Positions 1 to 6,178 are shown, counted from the stretch's first letter. The stretch: DNA of 6,178 nucleotides from Methanobacteriota archaeon (GCA_018623995.1 JAAZUV010000087.1:1-6178); one strand, 5' to 3'. Program-made: numbers and translations. Notes: a model not told the origin generated them from the sequence alone.

Positions 1-294
1 CACAAAGGAACGGTTTCGTCGCTTCTCAAAACGAGCTGCAACATCGACTTTACCTCCTTCTCCACTCGCTAATCGTAGTTTACGGGCATAACGTGGCCAG
101 TCGGCTGGAACGGTTTCGATGGTCACATCAAAGAGTTCTGAAGGTTGACGGGAGTGAAGTTTTCCAGTAGCAAGTTGTTGATGGACTTCAATACCGCACA
201 TGAACCCCAATTGTTCTGTATCGAAGGTCGAGGCATCGCTAACATCACCCTCGGGTTCCTGATGGGTAACATCTGCCATGAACTTCCCACGCAT
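1..294 (-). CDS. gatE: Glu-tRNA(Gln) amidotransferase subunit E, N-terminal part (cut by window edge)
   Basis: GatE pairs with GatD in the archaeal GatDE amidotransferase, which converts Glu-tRNA(Gln) to Gln-tRNA(Gln) in the cytoplasm; GatE binds the tRNA and activates the glutamate. Translating the minus strand gives 98 open codons that run off position 1. Family landmarks are visible: LGFMCGIEVHQQL (about residues 29-41) matches the GatB/GatE signature GLEIHQQL, and RKLRLASGEGGKVDVAARFE (71-90) matches the conserved LRP..SE.GE.D.AA.FE block. The ATG at 294 was chosen because a purine/GGGGTG stretch directly precedes it; ATG 279, in frame and five codons later, is also possible. The KLFC.CP motif I would expect after HQQL reads KLHSRQPSE here, so its cysteines are missing. 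The gene follows mcm by 29 bp on the same strand, so it is probably the second gene of an mcm-gatE transcript. The family call is firm; the exact start is not. Confidence 0.9.
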   Translation of the reverse strand, partial: MRGKFMADVTHQEPEGDVSDASTFDTEQLGFMCGIEVHQQLATGKLHSRQPSELFDVTIETVPADWPRYARKLRLASGEGGKVDVAARFEKRRNRSFV

Positions 295-323
295 CACCCC
301 TTCAAGAGATGATTGCTTCGCAT

Positions 324-2438
324 CTAAACAATTTGCAGTGTATCATAACCAGTGGGACGCATCAATCGACCGTTTTGATTGAGTTTGTCAATAACTTCCT
401 CGGCTTTATCCCTCGAAATGTCAAGGCGTTCCGCTTCGTTGAGAACATCGACGAGTTGGGCGAACCCTTCTCCATTCGCAGACAAACGCTCAACGATATC
501 GAGTATGCTCCGTTCTGCATGTCGGGCTTTGCCTTTCTGGTTTGAGGCAATCGCTGTTTCATCGAAATTCTCACCCATGAGATCGTACCGCCATGTCTTC
601 GTTAACCGGACGGCTCGCTCGGCATCCTGAATGTTGGCCGTGTCAGACAGGCGAATTCGTGCACTCGCTTCAGCAAGTCGGGCAAGCGCTTCAAGTGCAC
701 GTGCAGTAATGGCGACCGAATCTTGGAATTCACCCGATTGCTTTCGAGTCGAAACATAGTACTCAATGATGTGCTTCTTCGCCTCCTCATCCAAATTTGG
801 ATGAACTGTTCGCTTCGCATAGGCAACGTACTTTCGAATGAATTCTCTGTGAAGATGTCCGTCCGTATGGCTTGGTTTTGTCATCACGGAACTCAGCTTT
901 CGTGGATCGGGTCTTGACCCTTCATTGACCAATAGTTCACTCGTTCCGGAGAGTCTGTTATCGACAATGTGCCCAGCAATTTTTGCGTCTTTGTCTTCCG
1001 ACGGCTCGTCGGTCAACAACCAAATGACATCAAAACGCGAAATAAGCGGTGGAGCGAGATTGATTTGTCCTGTAAAGGGGACCTCAGAAACGGGTTGGAA
1101 ACGGCCTGCCTTCGGGTTGGCAGCAGCAAGAACGGCACAGCGCGTTCGAAGGCTGGCATTGATTCCTGCTTTGGAAATTGAGATGGTCTGCTGTTCCATT
1201 GCCTCGTGCATGCTCGATCTGTCGGCCTGATTCATCTTGTCGAATTCGTCAATCGCTGCAAGGCCTTGGTCGGCAAGAACGAGAGCCCCTGCTTCAAGTG
1301 TCCATCGTCCGTCAGCACTCGCATCTTGAACTGCTGCTGCGGTCAAACCTGCTGCAGATGCAGACATACCAGATGTAAAACGTCCACGAGGAGAAATATT
1401 CCCCATGTAAGCGAGAAGTTGCGACTTTGCAACCCCCGGGTCTCCCATGAGGAGGATGTGGATGTCTCCACGGTTTCTTGTACCATCTGGATTGAGTCGT
1501 GCTACACCACCAAACAGTTGGAGCATCAGGGTTTCCTTGATCTTCTCCATGCCAAAAATTGACGGAGCAATGGATTCGGAAATGCGCTTGTAGACATCTT
1601 GATCAGCAGCAAATGCTCGAATCTCCGCTTCTTCCTCATCGCTCACAACAATCTCTTCAAGAGCGAGATTTTGTCGTTCAAGGGATTGAACGCGCATGAA
1701 GATGTCAAACACTGGCGTATCCTTGCCGAACTTGCGTTGCGATCGAATGAACAAAACACCATTGGCTTTCACACGGTCACCTGGATTGACTTTCCCGGTG
1801 AGATCATGTTCTGCGATGCATGAGATGCGTTCTGGCTGAACACCACCACGAACCTGCTCGGGCAATTCTTGCAGTTCAATAAATTGCGAATTCGTCAATG
1901 TTGAACGCTCTTGCAGCAACTGGAACCGAGTTTGTCGGTTTGTAAGACCGCACCCCCCATCGATTTGTGAACACTCCATTGGATTGATCAATTCCTGTTC
2001 GTTTGGTTGTTGAATGGTGATGAGGTGTTCGCACGCTACACACTTGAAAGTTGCAGAGTACATTCGTGGACGAACACCAGAGATTTTCGTGACTACCGCA
2101 TCAATGGAAATCATCAAACCGATATCATCTGAGCGAAGTTGTGAAACGGTGCGTACTTGATCGCTGGGGAGGTGAACAATACGTACCCACGGATTGATGG
2201 TCCCATAACCAACGTCAGCAAGTAGTTCTCGCAGCGCTCGATTCGATGCGTCATCGTGAAGGTCGGGTTGTTCCAAAATGCTTTGAGCAAACGTTGGATC
2301 GAATCCTTCAATCGTTCGGTACGAAACTTCAAGACTCTGAACATCTGGCCAAAGTTGAGCAATGTTATGGACATCCTCCGTGAAGTGAGCATGAAGCAGT
2401 GTGGACCATCGAGCTGTCAAATCAAAGTCTTGAATCAT
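324..2438 (-). CDS. mcm: Archaeal MCM replicative DNA helicase
   Basis: MCM is the ring-shaped, normally hexameric ATPase that unwinds DNA ahead of the archaeal replisome. The 704-residue protein is complete and of normal family length. The N-terminal domain (about 1-260) carries a zinc ribbon, C133-x2-C136 and C156-x6-C163, and an OB-fold. The AAA+ core (about 280-600) shows Walker A GDPGVAKS (332-339), Walker B LAAIDEFD (393-400), sensor 1 AANP (439-442), arginine finger LISRFD (465-470, Arg468) and a helical lid TARALEALARLAEASAR (578-594) with the likely sensor-2 Arg580. Residues about 640-704 form the expected C-terminal winged helix. The ATG at 2438 has GGTG five bases upstream. All catalytic motifs are intact and no intein interrupts Walker A or other motifs. 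The second zinc pair is spaced CX6C rather than the usual CX2C. It is transcribed leftward, divergent from the hydrolase gene, with gatE directly downstream. Confidence 0.98.
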   Translation of the reverse strand: MIQDFDLTARWSTLLHAHFTEDVHNIAQLWPDVQSLEVSYRTIEGFDPTFAQSILEQPDLHDDASNRALRELLADVGYGTINPWVRIVHLPSDQVRTVSQLRSDDIGLMISIDAVVTKISGVRPRMYSATFKCVACEHLITIQQPNEQELINPMECSQIDGGCGLTNRQTRFQLLQERSTLTNSQFIELQELPEQVRGGVQPERISCIAEHDLTGKVNPGDRVKANGVLFIRSQRKFGKDTPVFDIFMRVQSLERQNLALEEIVVSDEEEAEIRAFAADQDVYKRISESIAPSIFGMEKIKETLMLQLFGGVARLNPDGTRNRGDIHILLMGDPGVAKSQLLAYMGNISPRGRFTSGMSASAAGLTAAAVQDASADGRWTLEAGALVLADQGLAAIDEFDKMNQADRSSMHEAMEQQTISISKAGINASLRTRCAVLAAANPKAGRFQPVSEVPFTGQINLAPPLISRFDVIWLLTDEPSEDKDAKIAGHIVDNRLSGTSELLVNEGSRPDPRKLSSVMTKPSHTDGHLHREFIRKYVAYAKRTVHPNLDEEAKKHIIEYYVSTRKQSGEFQDSVAITARALEALARLAEASARIRLSDTANIQDAERAVRLTKTWRYDLMGENFDETAIASNQKGKARHAERSILDIVERLSANGEGFAQLVDVLNEAERLDISRDKAEEVIDKLNQNGRLMRPTGYDTLQIV

Positions 2439-2443
2439 TGTTG

Positions 2444-2452
2444 CACCACACC
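2444..2452 (-). promoter_or_regulatory. Probable ribosome binding site of mcm
   Basis: On the minus strand the sequence GGTGTGGTG lies before the mcm ATG, with the second GGTG separated from it by five bases (CAACA). GGTG matches part of the archaeal Shine-Dalgarno consensus GGAGGTGA. This supports the ATG at 2438. The match is only four bases, so a leaderless transcript cannot be excluded. Confidence 0.4.
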
Positions 2453-2483
2453 AAGGGATTCTCTATGGAAGGCTACCGTTCTT

Positions 2484-2495
2484 AATGGTTCCATT
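2484..2495. repeat. Short inverted repeat AATGG-TT-CCATT
   Basis: A perfect 5-bp dyad with a 2-bp centre in the mcm upstream region. It overlaps the weak TATA candidate for mcm, so a protein bound here could affect mcm initiation. It is short enough to occur by chance. Confidence 0.4.
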
Positions 2496-2515
2496 GCAAC
2501 TTCTGCTCCCCTTCG

Positions 2516-2528
2516 TTTCCACTGGAAA
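2516..2528. repeat. 13-bp palindrome TTTCCACTGGAAA, possible operator
   Basis: A perfect 6-bp inverted repeat around a single central C. The right arm is part of TGGAAATG, which recurs in direct orientation at 2574-2581, 51 bp away. The compact symmetrical form fits a site for a dimeric regulator, and its position between two divergent genes suits an operator. No regulator is encoded in the window, so the role is inferred. Confidence 0.45.
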
Positions 2529-2626
2529 TGATATGCCCTTCATAGGCTCAGTTTCGACAATTTTCTGAGGGAGTGGAAATGTGCCGGGCTCAATAAGTTC
2601 ATATCGGTTTGATGTGAGCAATCCCT

Positions 2627-3139
2627 ATGATTATCTTCGCACACGGCCTGGAAGGCTCCCCGAATGGAAGCAAGATTCGAGCACTTCGAGGAGCAGGTTT
2701 TGAAGTCATAGCACCTGATTTTCAAGGAATGGCGCTTGCGGAACGTGTTGATTTGCTTCAGCAAATCTGCGAAGAGTATCGAGAAGCAAAACCAGTGCTC
2801 GCTGGTTCAAGTTATGGTGGATTAACTGCATCGATTGTTGCTATGCGAATGCCTGATGCGTTTCGTGGGCTCATCTTGTGCGCTCCTGCTCTACATCTCG
2901 ATGAACCACCTGTCAATGAGGGTACAATTCTTGTCGCTCCCAAGGGAATGAAGACCATCATCATCCACGGAGTTGGCGACGATATTGTCCCAATTTCATG
3001 CAGCGTTGCGTATGCTGAACGATCTGGAAAAGATATTGTAGCCTTTCATCAAGTAAACGATGGACATCGTTTGGCAGGCTCGCACAAGGAAATTATTGAC
3101 GCTGCTCAATTGTTGATTGGCGAGACGATTGATTCATGA
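2627..3139 (+). CDS. Small alpha/beta-hydrolase fold protein (probable esterase)
   Basis: The 170-residue protein is a compact alpha/beta hydrolase without room for a large lid domain. It begins directly with the first core strand and oxyanion-hole motif, MIIFAHGLEGSP (1-12, HG at 6-7). The nucleophile elbow is GSSYGG (60-65, GxSxG with Ser62). The acid is most likely Asp118 in HGVGDDIVP (114-122), and the catalytic histidine is His147 in NDGHRL (144-149). The triad is therefore complete and in the right order. Size and layout recall YqiA/UPF0227-like esterases, but the substrate cannot be read from sequence. No signal peptide or membrane segment is seen, so it is probably cytoplasmic. It is the first gene of the rightward unit and ends 22 bp before purM. 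The ATG at 2627 sits at the start of the fold; no strong ribosome site precedes it, so the transcript may be leaderless or nearly so. Confidence 0.88.
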   Translation: MIIFAHGLEGSPNGSKIRALRGAGFEVIAPDFQGMALAERVDLLQQICEEYREAKPVLAGSSYGGLTASIVAMRMPDAFRGLILCAPALHLDEPPVNEGTILVAPKGMKTIIIHGVGDDIVPISCSVAYAERSGKDIVAFHQVNDGHRLAGSHKEIIDAAQLLIGETIDS

Positions 3140-3161
3140 ATGGTCTTGCGTTGGTAATTCC

Positions 3162-4259
3162 ATGAGCGACCAAATGGATTATGCCTCAAGCGGCGTCGAT
3201 ATCGATCTTGAAGGTGCAGCCGTCGCCTCGCTCATCGGTTCACTTCAGCGTTCAACACGAAAAGCCGGAACACCTGGAGCACCTGTTGACTTGCCTGGCG
3301 GTTTTGGTGGATTGATTGAATTTGGAAATCATCTGTTGGCGATGGCCACAGATGGAGTTGGCAGCAAACTGCAGATTGCAACTGCAGTCAAGAACTGGGA
3401 CAGTGTTGGCATCGATTGTATGGCGATGAACGTCAACGATTTGTTGTGCGTCGGAGCTGAACCCATCGCATTTGTCGACTACATTGCAGTTCCAAAACCA
3501 GATCCTGAAGTTCACGCAGCAGTCGGAGCTTCTCTAGCGAAGGCATGTGAATTGGCGAATGTTACACTCGCTGGTGGAGAGACTGCCTCGCTTCCTGGAA
3601 TTGTTACTGAACTCGACCTTTCCGGCACTGCACTCGGATTCCTCGACAAGGACTCAGCCATTACTGGAGAACATTTAGAATCGGGCGATGTGCTCATCGG
3701 ACTGCCATCGTCTGGCATTCACTCAAATGGGTTCTCACTCGTTCGTAACATCATCGATCGCATGGGTTTGGCATACACCGATGCATGTCCTTTCAACGCT
3801 GAATTCTCCGGGCGAGAGATATCTGAAAGCCCTATGCTAGCAGACGTCCTCCTTATTCCAACCAAAATCTACTGTTCACCTGTTGTCGGATTGCTTAACC
3901 ATCTGAAATCTGTTCAGGGCTCGGTTCATGCAGTCCACGGAATTGCCCACATTACAGGCGGCGGATTATCCAATCTTCTACGCCTGCATGACAAGCTTGG
4001 GTGGCACATCGAAACCCCGATGCCAATACCTCCTGAATTCACATGGCTGCAATCTCAAGGAAACGTGACCGATTTGGAGATGCATCGAACGTTCAACATG
4101 GGCCTTGGAATGGTCCTTGCTGTTGCAGAAGACCAAGCAGATTCCATCCTATCGTTCATTCAGCAGCACGAACCAAATGCTGCCATCATTGGCTACGTCC
4201 ACGATGATACGCACAAGGTCACGCATTCAAATTCAGAGATTTACTTTGAACACTATTGA
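3162..4259 (+). CDS. purM: Phosphoribosylformylglycinamidine cyclo-ligase (AIR synthetase)
   Basis: PurM closes the imidazole ring of purines: it converts FGAM and ATP to AIR, ADP and phosphate in the cytoplasm. The 365-residue protein aligns by eye over its full length with the family, including E. coli PurM. Landmarks are YASSGVDID (7-15), the glycine-rich GGFGGL (46-51), the nucleotide-binding DGVGSK (64-69), NVND (90-93), GAEP (98-101), AGGETA (137-142), SSGIHSNG (183-190), HITGGG (263-268) and RTFNMGLGM (309-317). No key motif is lost. ATG 3162 was preferred over an upstream in-frame TTG at 3117, because the family starts just before YxxxGVDID and the TTG would overlap the hydrolase gene. 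A second in-frame ATG at 3174 is a minor alternative. GGT six bases before ATG 3162 is a weak ribosome site. It lies between the hydrolase and trm1 on the same strand, likely in one transcript. Confidence 0.97.
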   Translation: MSDQMDYASSGVDIDLEGAAVASLIGSLQRSTRKAGTPGAPVDLPGGFGGLIEFGNHLLAMATDGVGSKLQIATAVKNWDSVGIDCMAMNVNDLLCVGAEPIAFVDYIAVPKPDPEVHAAVGASLAKACELANVTLAGGETASLPGIVTELDLSGTALGFLDKDSAITGEHLESGDVLIGLPSSGIHSNGFSLVRNIIDRMGLAYTDACPFNAEFSGREISESPMLADVLLIPTKIYCSPVVGLLNHLKSVQGSVHAVHGIAHITGGGLSNLLRLHDKLGWHIETPMPIPPEFTWLQSQGNVTDLEMHRTFNMGLGMVLAVAEDQADSILSFIQQHEPNAAIIGYVHDDTHKVTHSNSEIYFEHY

Positions 4260-4272
4260 AGCGGTGCGGTCA

Positions 4273-4288
4273 AGAAGATGAATCTTCT
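4273..4288 (+). repeat. Hairpin-capable dyad in the purM-trm1 gap
   Basis: AGAAGA-TGAA-TCTTCT can fold as a 6-bp stem with a TGAA tetraloop in RNA. It lies between the purM stop (4259) and the preferred trm1 ATG (4298), ending 9 bases before that ATG. No T-run follows, so it is not a typical intrinsic terminator. It could affect trm1 translation, act as a processing site, or be chance. Confidence 0.4.
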
Positions 4289-4297
4289 CGACCTACC

Positions 4298-5647
4298 ATG
4301 GGCGAATCCTTTACCGGCCACGAATCACCAGAAGGTTGGCCTGGTCACATATGGTGCGAAGGACGAACCTTTGTTCATCTCAAAAGCGACCAACCTCGCC
4401 CAACACACATGCCGAGGGGGCCAGCGGCAAAATCTGGAACGGGTTTCATGAATCCAGCTATGGCACCTGCTCGTACACGCTCTGTCTTGTTGTTGCAAGA
4501 TGCATTGCAGTATGGTTGGGTCAATGGTGACCGTCCTATTCGAGCATTAGATGCACTATGTGCTACAGGAATTCGTGTCCGTCGATGGAGAAACGAGATC
4601 GCTCCTAGCCATCAACCCCGTCTCCACATCACTGCCAATGATTTGGACATAGGTGCTCTTGACTGGGCCTTGACTTCGATGACCTCTGATGTGGAGATTG
4701 AGCATACCTCACAGGTCGACGACGAACAGATACAACCTGAATTCATCGAAAAGAACGGAATCAAGTTCCAATGTTACGATGCTCGAATGGCCATGGTTCA
4801 AGGCTCGTTTCAGTGGATTGATGTCGATCCATTCGGTTCTCCAATCACGTTCATCGATGGAGCCCTTCAGGCCTTGGGAAGAGTTGGTGTCCTTGAGGTA
4901 ACGGCGACCGATACTGCAGCACTAACAGGATCATCTGCATCATCTGGTATGCGTCGTTATGGCCACAAGGGTATCGTCGATTTGTATGCACACGATGATG
5001 CAGTTCGTGTCCTACTCGGGACCATTGCGACAAGAGCCGCTCAACTCGACCGAGCCATTGAACCAATCTTGGCTTTGTTTGACGGACATCATGTTCGGGT
5101 GTCTGTTTTGGTACGAAAAAGCAAGCAAGGTGCTGATCGAAATAGAGAATTAATGGGTTGGAGAGTTCGAGGAAAAGACAAACCGTATTCGTTCGTAAAA
5201 CAACCTACTCCAGAAGAATTGGAACACGCAAGTGGACCAATGTGGATGGGTCCATTGTGGAACGAGGAAATTTGTTCACGGATGACAGAGGATACCGCCG
5301 TTGAAACATGCTTGGCTACGTCCACTGATATCGAGCGAGGGGCAGCGCTTGGTCTCGAATGGACGGAAGCGGACCAACTCTATGCTGAACGGGAAATACG
5401 ACGCTCTGTCCGCCACATAGCACAAGCAGCACCGCTGTTATCCAGAGATCACTTGCTGCTGGCCTTCGACGAACTTCCGGGATTCGCAAATGTAGGTTCA
5501 TTACCGACCATGGAACGGCTCATCACTGCTCTCAATGAAGCAGGGCATTTGACTGCACGAGTACCAGACTTACGTCCATTCATTGCAACCTTAGCACCGT
5601 TTGAATCGGTCATCGAAATCATGCAGTCCTTGCAATCAACCGAATGA
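4298..5647 (+). CDS. trm1: tRNA (guanine(26)-N(2))-dimethyltransferase Trm1
   Basis: Trm1 transfers methyl groups from S-adenosylmethionine to N2 of G26 in tRNAs. The 449-residue protein carries FMNPAMAPAR (50-59, family F.NP.M...R), SAM-binding motif I LDALCATGIR (84-93), NDLD (114-117), CYDAR (159-163), the signature catalytic motif IDVDPFGSP (174-182), VTATDTAALTG (201-211), and the C-terminal family block AQLDRAIEPIL (248-258). GPMWMGPLWNEEI (313-325) matches the conserved GPLWLGPL element. Many Trm1 proteins carry CxxC-type zinc ligands just before that element; residues 275-312 here contain no cysteine at all, and no CxxC occurs anywhere. The usual RD after NP.M is RT here (59-60). ATG 4298 was chosen because the 14 residues added by the upstream TTG (4256) resemble nothing in the family and overlap the purM stop. 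No ribosome site is evident. It ends convergently, overlapping the PAC2-family gene by 12 bp. Confidence 0.94.
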   Translation: MGESFTGHESPEGWPGHIWCEGRTFVHLKSDQPRPTHMPRGPAAKSGTGFMNPAMAPARTRSVLLLQDALQYGWVNGDRPIRALDALCATGIRVRRWRNEIAPSHQPRLHITANDLDIGALDWALTSMTSDVEIEHTSQVDDEQIQPEFIEKNGIKFQCYDARMAMVQGSFQWIDVDPFGSPITFIDGALQALGRVGVLEVTATDTAALTGSSASSGMRRYGHKGIVDLYAHDDAVRVLLGTIATRAAQLDRAIEPILALFDGHHVRVSVLVRKSKQGADRNRELMGWRVRGKDKPYSFVKQPTPEELEHASGPMWMGPLWNEEICSRMTEDTAVETCLATSTDIERGAALGLEWTEADQLYAEREIRRSVRHIAQAAPLLSRDHLLLAFDELPGFANVGSLPTMERLITALNEAGHLTARVPDLRPFIATLAPFESVIEIMQSLQSTE

Positions 5648-6178
5648 AGGGTCATTGATTTCTTCATCTGGTGAAGGCAGCAACGGAGTGGCGCTCTCAA
5701 TGATTTCTTGAACGGATTGTTCGATACTGCGTGCATTCTCAAGCATTTTTGAGAGTGGGATTTCTTTGCCTGTCATCTCTGTAATGGCTTCGATGGCAAC
5801 AGCTGCTGCACGAACATCCGGATACATTGGACTTGCTTCTGACAAGAGCGCCGTAATGTCTAGATTGAGCCGATCACCTTCACTGAGAAGGAACCCGGTA
5901 ATGCCGGACACAATGCCGCGCTGTATTGATTGTAGATCGAGTGTCTTCAGCCGTTTGCGGGCCGCTTCGTTTGCTCCGACAGCGAACAATCCTTCGCCGT
6001 GGATTTGCTTTTCTGGCTTGAGAATTCCATCGATAATGATAAGTTGATCAAAACCTCCAACCCTGAACCACTCGAGAACGGTTGATCCAAAAGCGATGTC
6101 TTGTTCTTTATCGAACTGAATTTCAGCGGTGAAGACGCCAATACCATCGCCTTGATACACGCGAACGGGGTGGCGTGG
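5636..6178 (-). CDS. PAC2-family protein (proteasome assembly chaperone-like), N-terminus cut by window edge
   Basis: The reading frame is open to position 6178, so the gene starts outside the window; an internal GTG at 6160 is not a likely start, because family-like sequence (HPVRVY) continues upstream of it. The 180 visible residues match archaeal PAC2-family proteins: HPVRVYQGDGIGVF (3-16), VLEWFRVGGFDQLIIIDGI (34-52), RGIVSGITGFLL (87-98), then a leucine/alanine-rich LLSEASPMYPDVRAAAVAIEAI (111-132), where SE and YPD are typical. The family is related to the eukaryotic chaperones that help build the 20S proteasome alpha ring; the exact role of archaeal members is less certain. The protein ends in an acidic, proline-containing tail (about 168-180) after a predicted helix. 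It has no signal peptide or membrane segment in the visible part. Its stop lies inside trm1, with which it converges. Confidence 0.88.
   Translation of the reverse strand, partial: PRHPVRVYQGDGIGVFTAEIQFDKEQDIAFGSTVLEWFRVGGFDQLIIIDGILKPEKQIHGEGLFAVGANEAARKRLKTLDLQSIQRGIVSGITGFLLSEGDRLNLDITALLSEASPMYPDVRAAAVAIEAITEMTGKEIPLSKMLENARSIEQSVQEIIESATPLLPSPDEEINDPSFG

Larger units (their letters stand above)
2439..2626. promoter_or_regulatory. Divergent control region between mcm and the hydrolase-purM-trm1 unit
   Basis: These 188 bp hold no convincing gene and must contain the start signals for two divergent transcripts. I see no strong TATA box. A weak candidate for mcm is CCATTAAG on the minus strand (around 2481-2488), which would place transcription start near 2458. 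A weak candidate for the rightward unit is AATAAGTTCATAT (2592-2604), which would start transcription close to or at the hydrolase ATG. The region contains five copies of TGGAA: plus strand at 2466-2470, 2523-2527 and 2574-2578, minus strand at 2489-2493 and 2517-2521. It also holds two inverted repeats and an 8-bp direct repeat, TGGAAATG, at 2523-2530 and 2574-2581. The divergent arrangement makes a regulatory role certain in general; the specific elements are inference. Confidence 0.6.

Noticed and set aside
295..323. Terminator or promoter between mcm and gatE
   Set aside because: Only 29 bp with no T-run, stem-loop or TATA-like element; read-through from mcm is simpler.
925..1230. 101-codon plus-strand reading frame opposite mcm
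   Set aside because: Shadow of the MCM coding strand (sensor 1 and arginine finger region); no family features.
1422..1445. Possible intein at the MCM Walker A motif, a known insertion place in archaeal MCM
   Set aside because: GDPGVAKSQLL reads through without interruption and the protein has normal length.
1206..1562. 118-codon plus-strand reading frame opposite the MCM AAA+ core
   Set aside because: It is antisense to the strongly conserved Walker A/B region, cysteine/arginine-rich without any recognisable domain, and is explained by the codon pattern of mcm.
2256..2531. 91-codon plus-strand reading frame spanning the mcm start and upstream region
   Set aside because: Mostly antisense to the mcm N-terminus, with no domain; it ends in the intergenic region without a ribosome site or context.
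2540..2764. 74-codon minus-strand reading frame across the hydrolase start
   Set aside because: Overlaps the conserved N-terminus of the hydrolase on the other strand and shows no recognisable features.
3117..3161. TTG-initiated extension of purM
   Set aside because: It would overlap the hydrolase gene by 23 bp and add 15 residues with no counterpart in PurM; ATG 3162 fits the family start.
4256..4297. TTG-initiated extension of trm1 overlapping the purM stop
   Set aside because: The added 14 residues resemble nothing in Trm1 and no ribosome site precedes the TTG; ATG 4298 is preferred, though not proven.
5766..6047. 93-codon plus-strand reading frame opposite the PAC2-family gene
   Set aside because: Serine/arginine-rich shadow of the conserved PAC2 frame; no motif seen.

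Overview
This window looks like a stretch of archaeal housekeeping chromosome. Three proteins belong to families typical of archaea: an MCM replicative helicase, a GatE-type tRNA amidotransferase subunit and a PAC2-family (proteasome assembly chaperone-like) protein. A fourth, Trm1, occurs in archaea and eukaryotes. The moderate base composition and compact gene spacing would fit a marine euryarchaeon such as the Marine Group II/III (Poseidoniia) lineage. That placement is an impression from gene content and was not tested. No mobile element, CRISPR array, tRNA, rRNA or intein was seen.

Layout: positions 1-294 (minus) hold the N-terminal 98 codons of gatE, cut by the left edge. Positions 324-2438 (minus) hold a complete mcm, which lies 29 bp upstream of gatE on the same strand, so the two are probably co-transcribed. 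Positions 2439-2626 are a 188-bp divergent intergenic region. It must contain the start signals for the leftward mcm-gatE unit and for a rightward unit, and it holds a cluster of TGGAA elements, two of them arranged in a 13-bp palindrome. The rightward unit is a small alpha/beta hydrolase (2627-3139), purM (3162-4259) and trm1 (4298-5647), with 22- and 38-bp gaps. A short hairpin-capable dyad lies in the purM-trm1 gap. From the right edge, a PAC2-family gene (5636-6178, minus, N-terminus cut off) converges on trm1 and overlaps its 3' end by 12 bp.

The genes serve different core processes: DNA replication (MCM), tRNA-dependent Gln-tRNA synthesis (GatE), purine synthesis (PurM), tRNA G26 methylation (Trm1) and probably proteasome-related protein quality control (PAC2). 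I found no sign of a new multi-gene system. The points most worth a second look are the TGGAA cluster in the divergent control region, the Trm1 without CxxC zinc-ligand pairs, the unusual CX6C spacing in the MCM zinc ribbon, and the loss of a cysteine pair at the GatE N-terminus.
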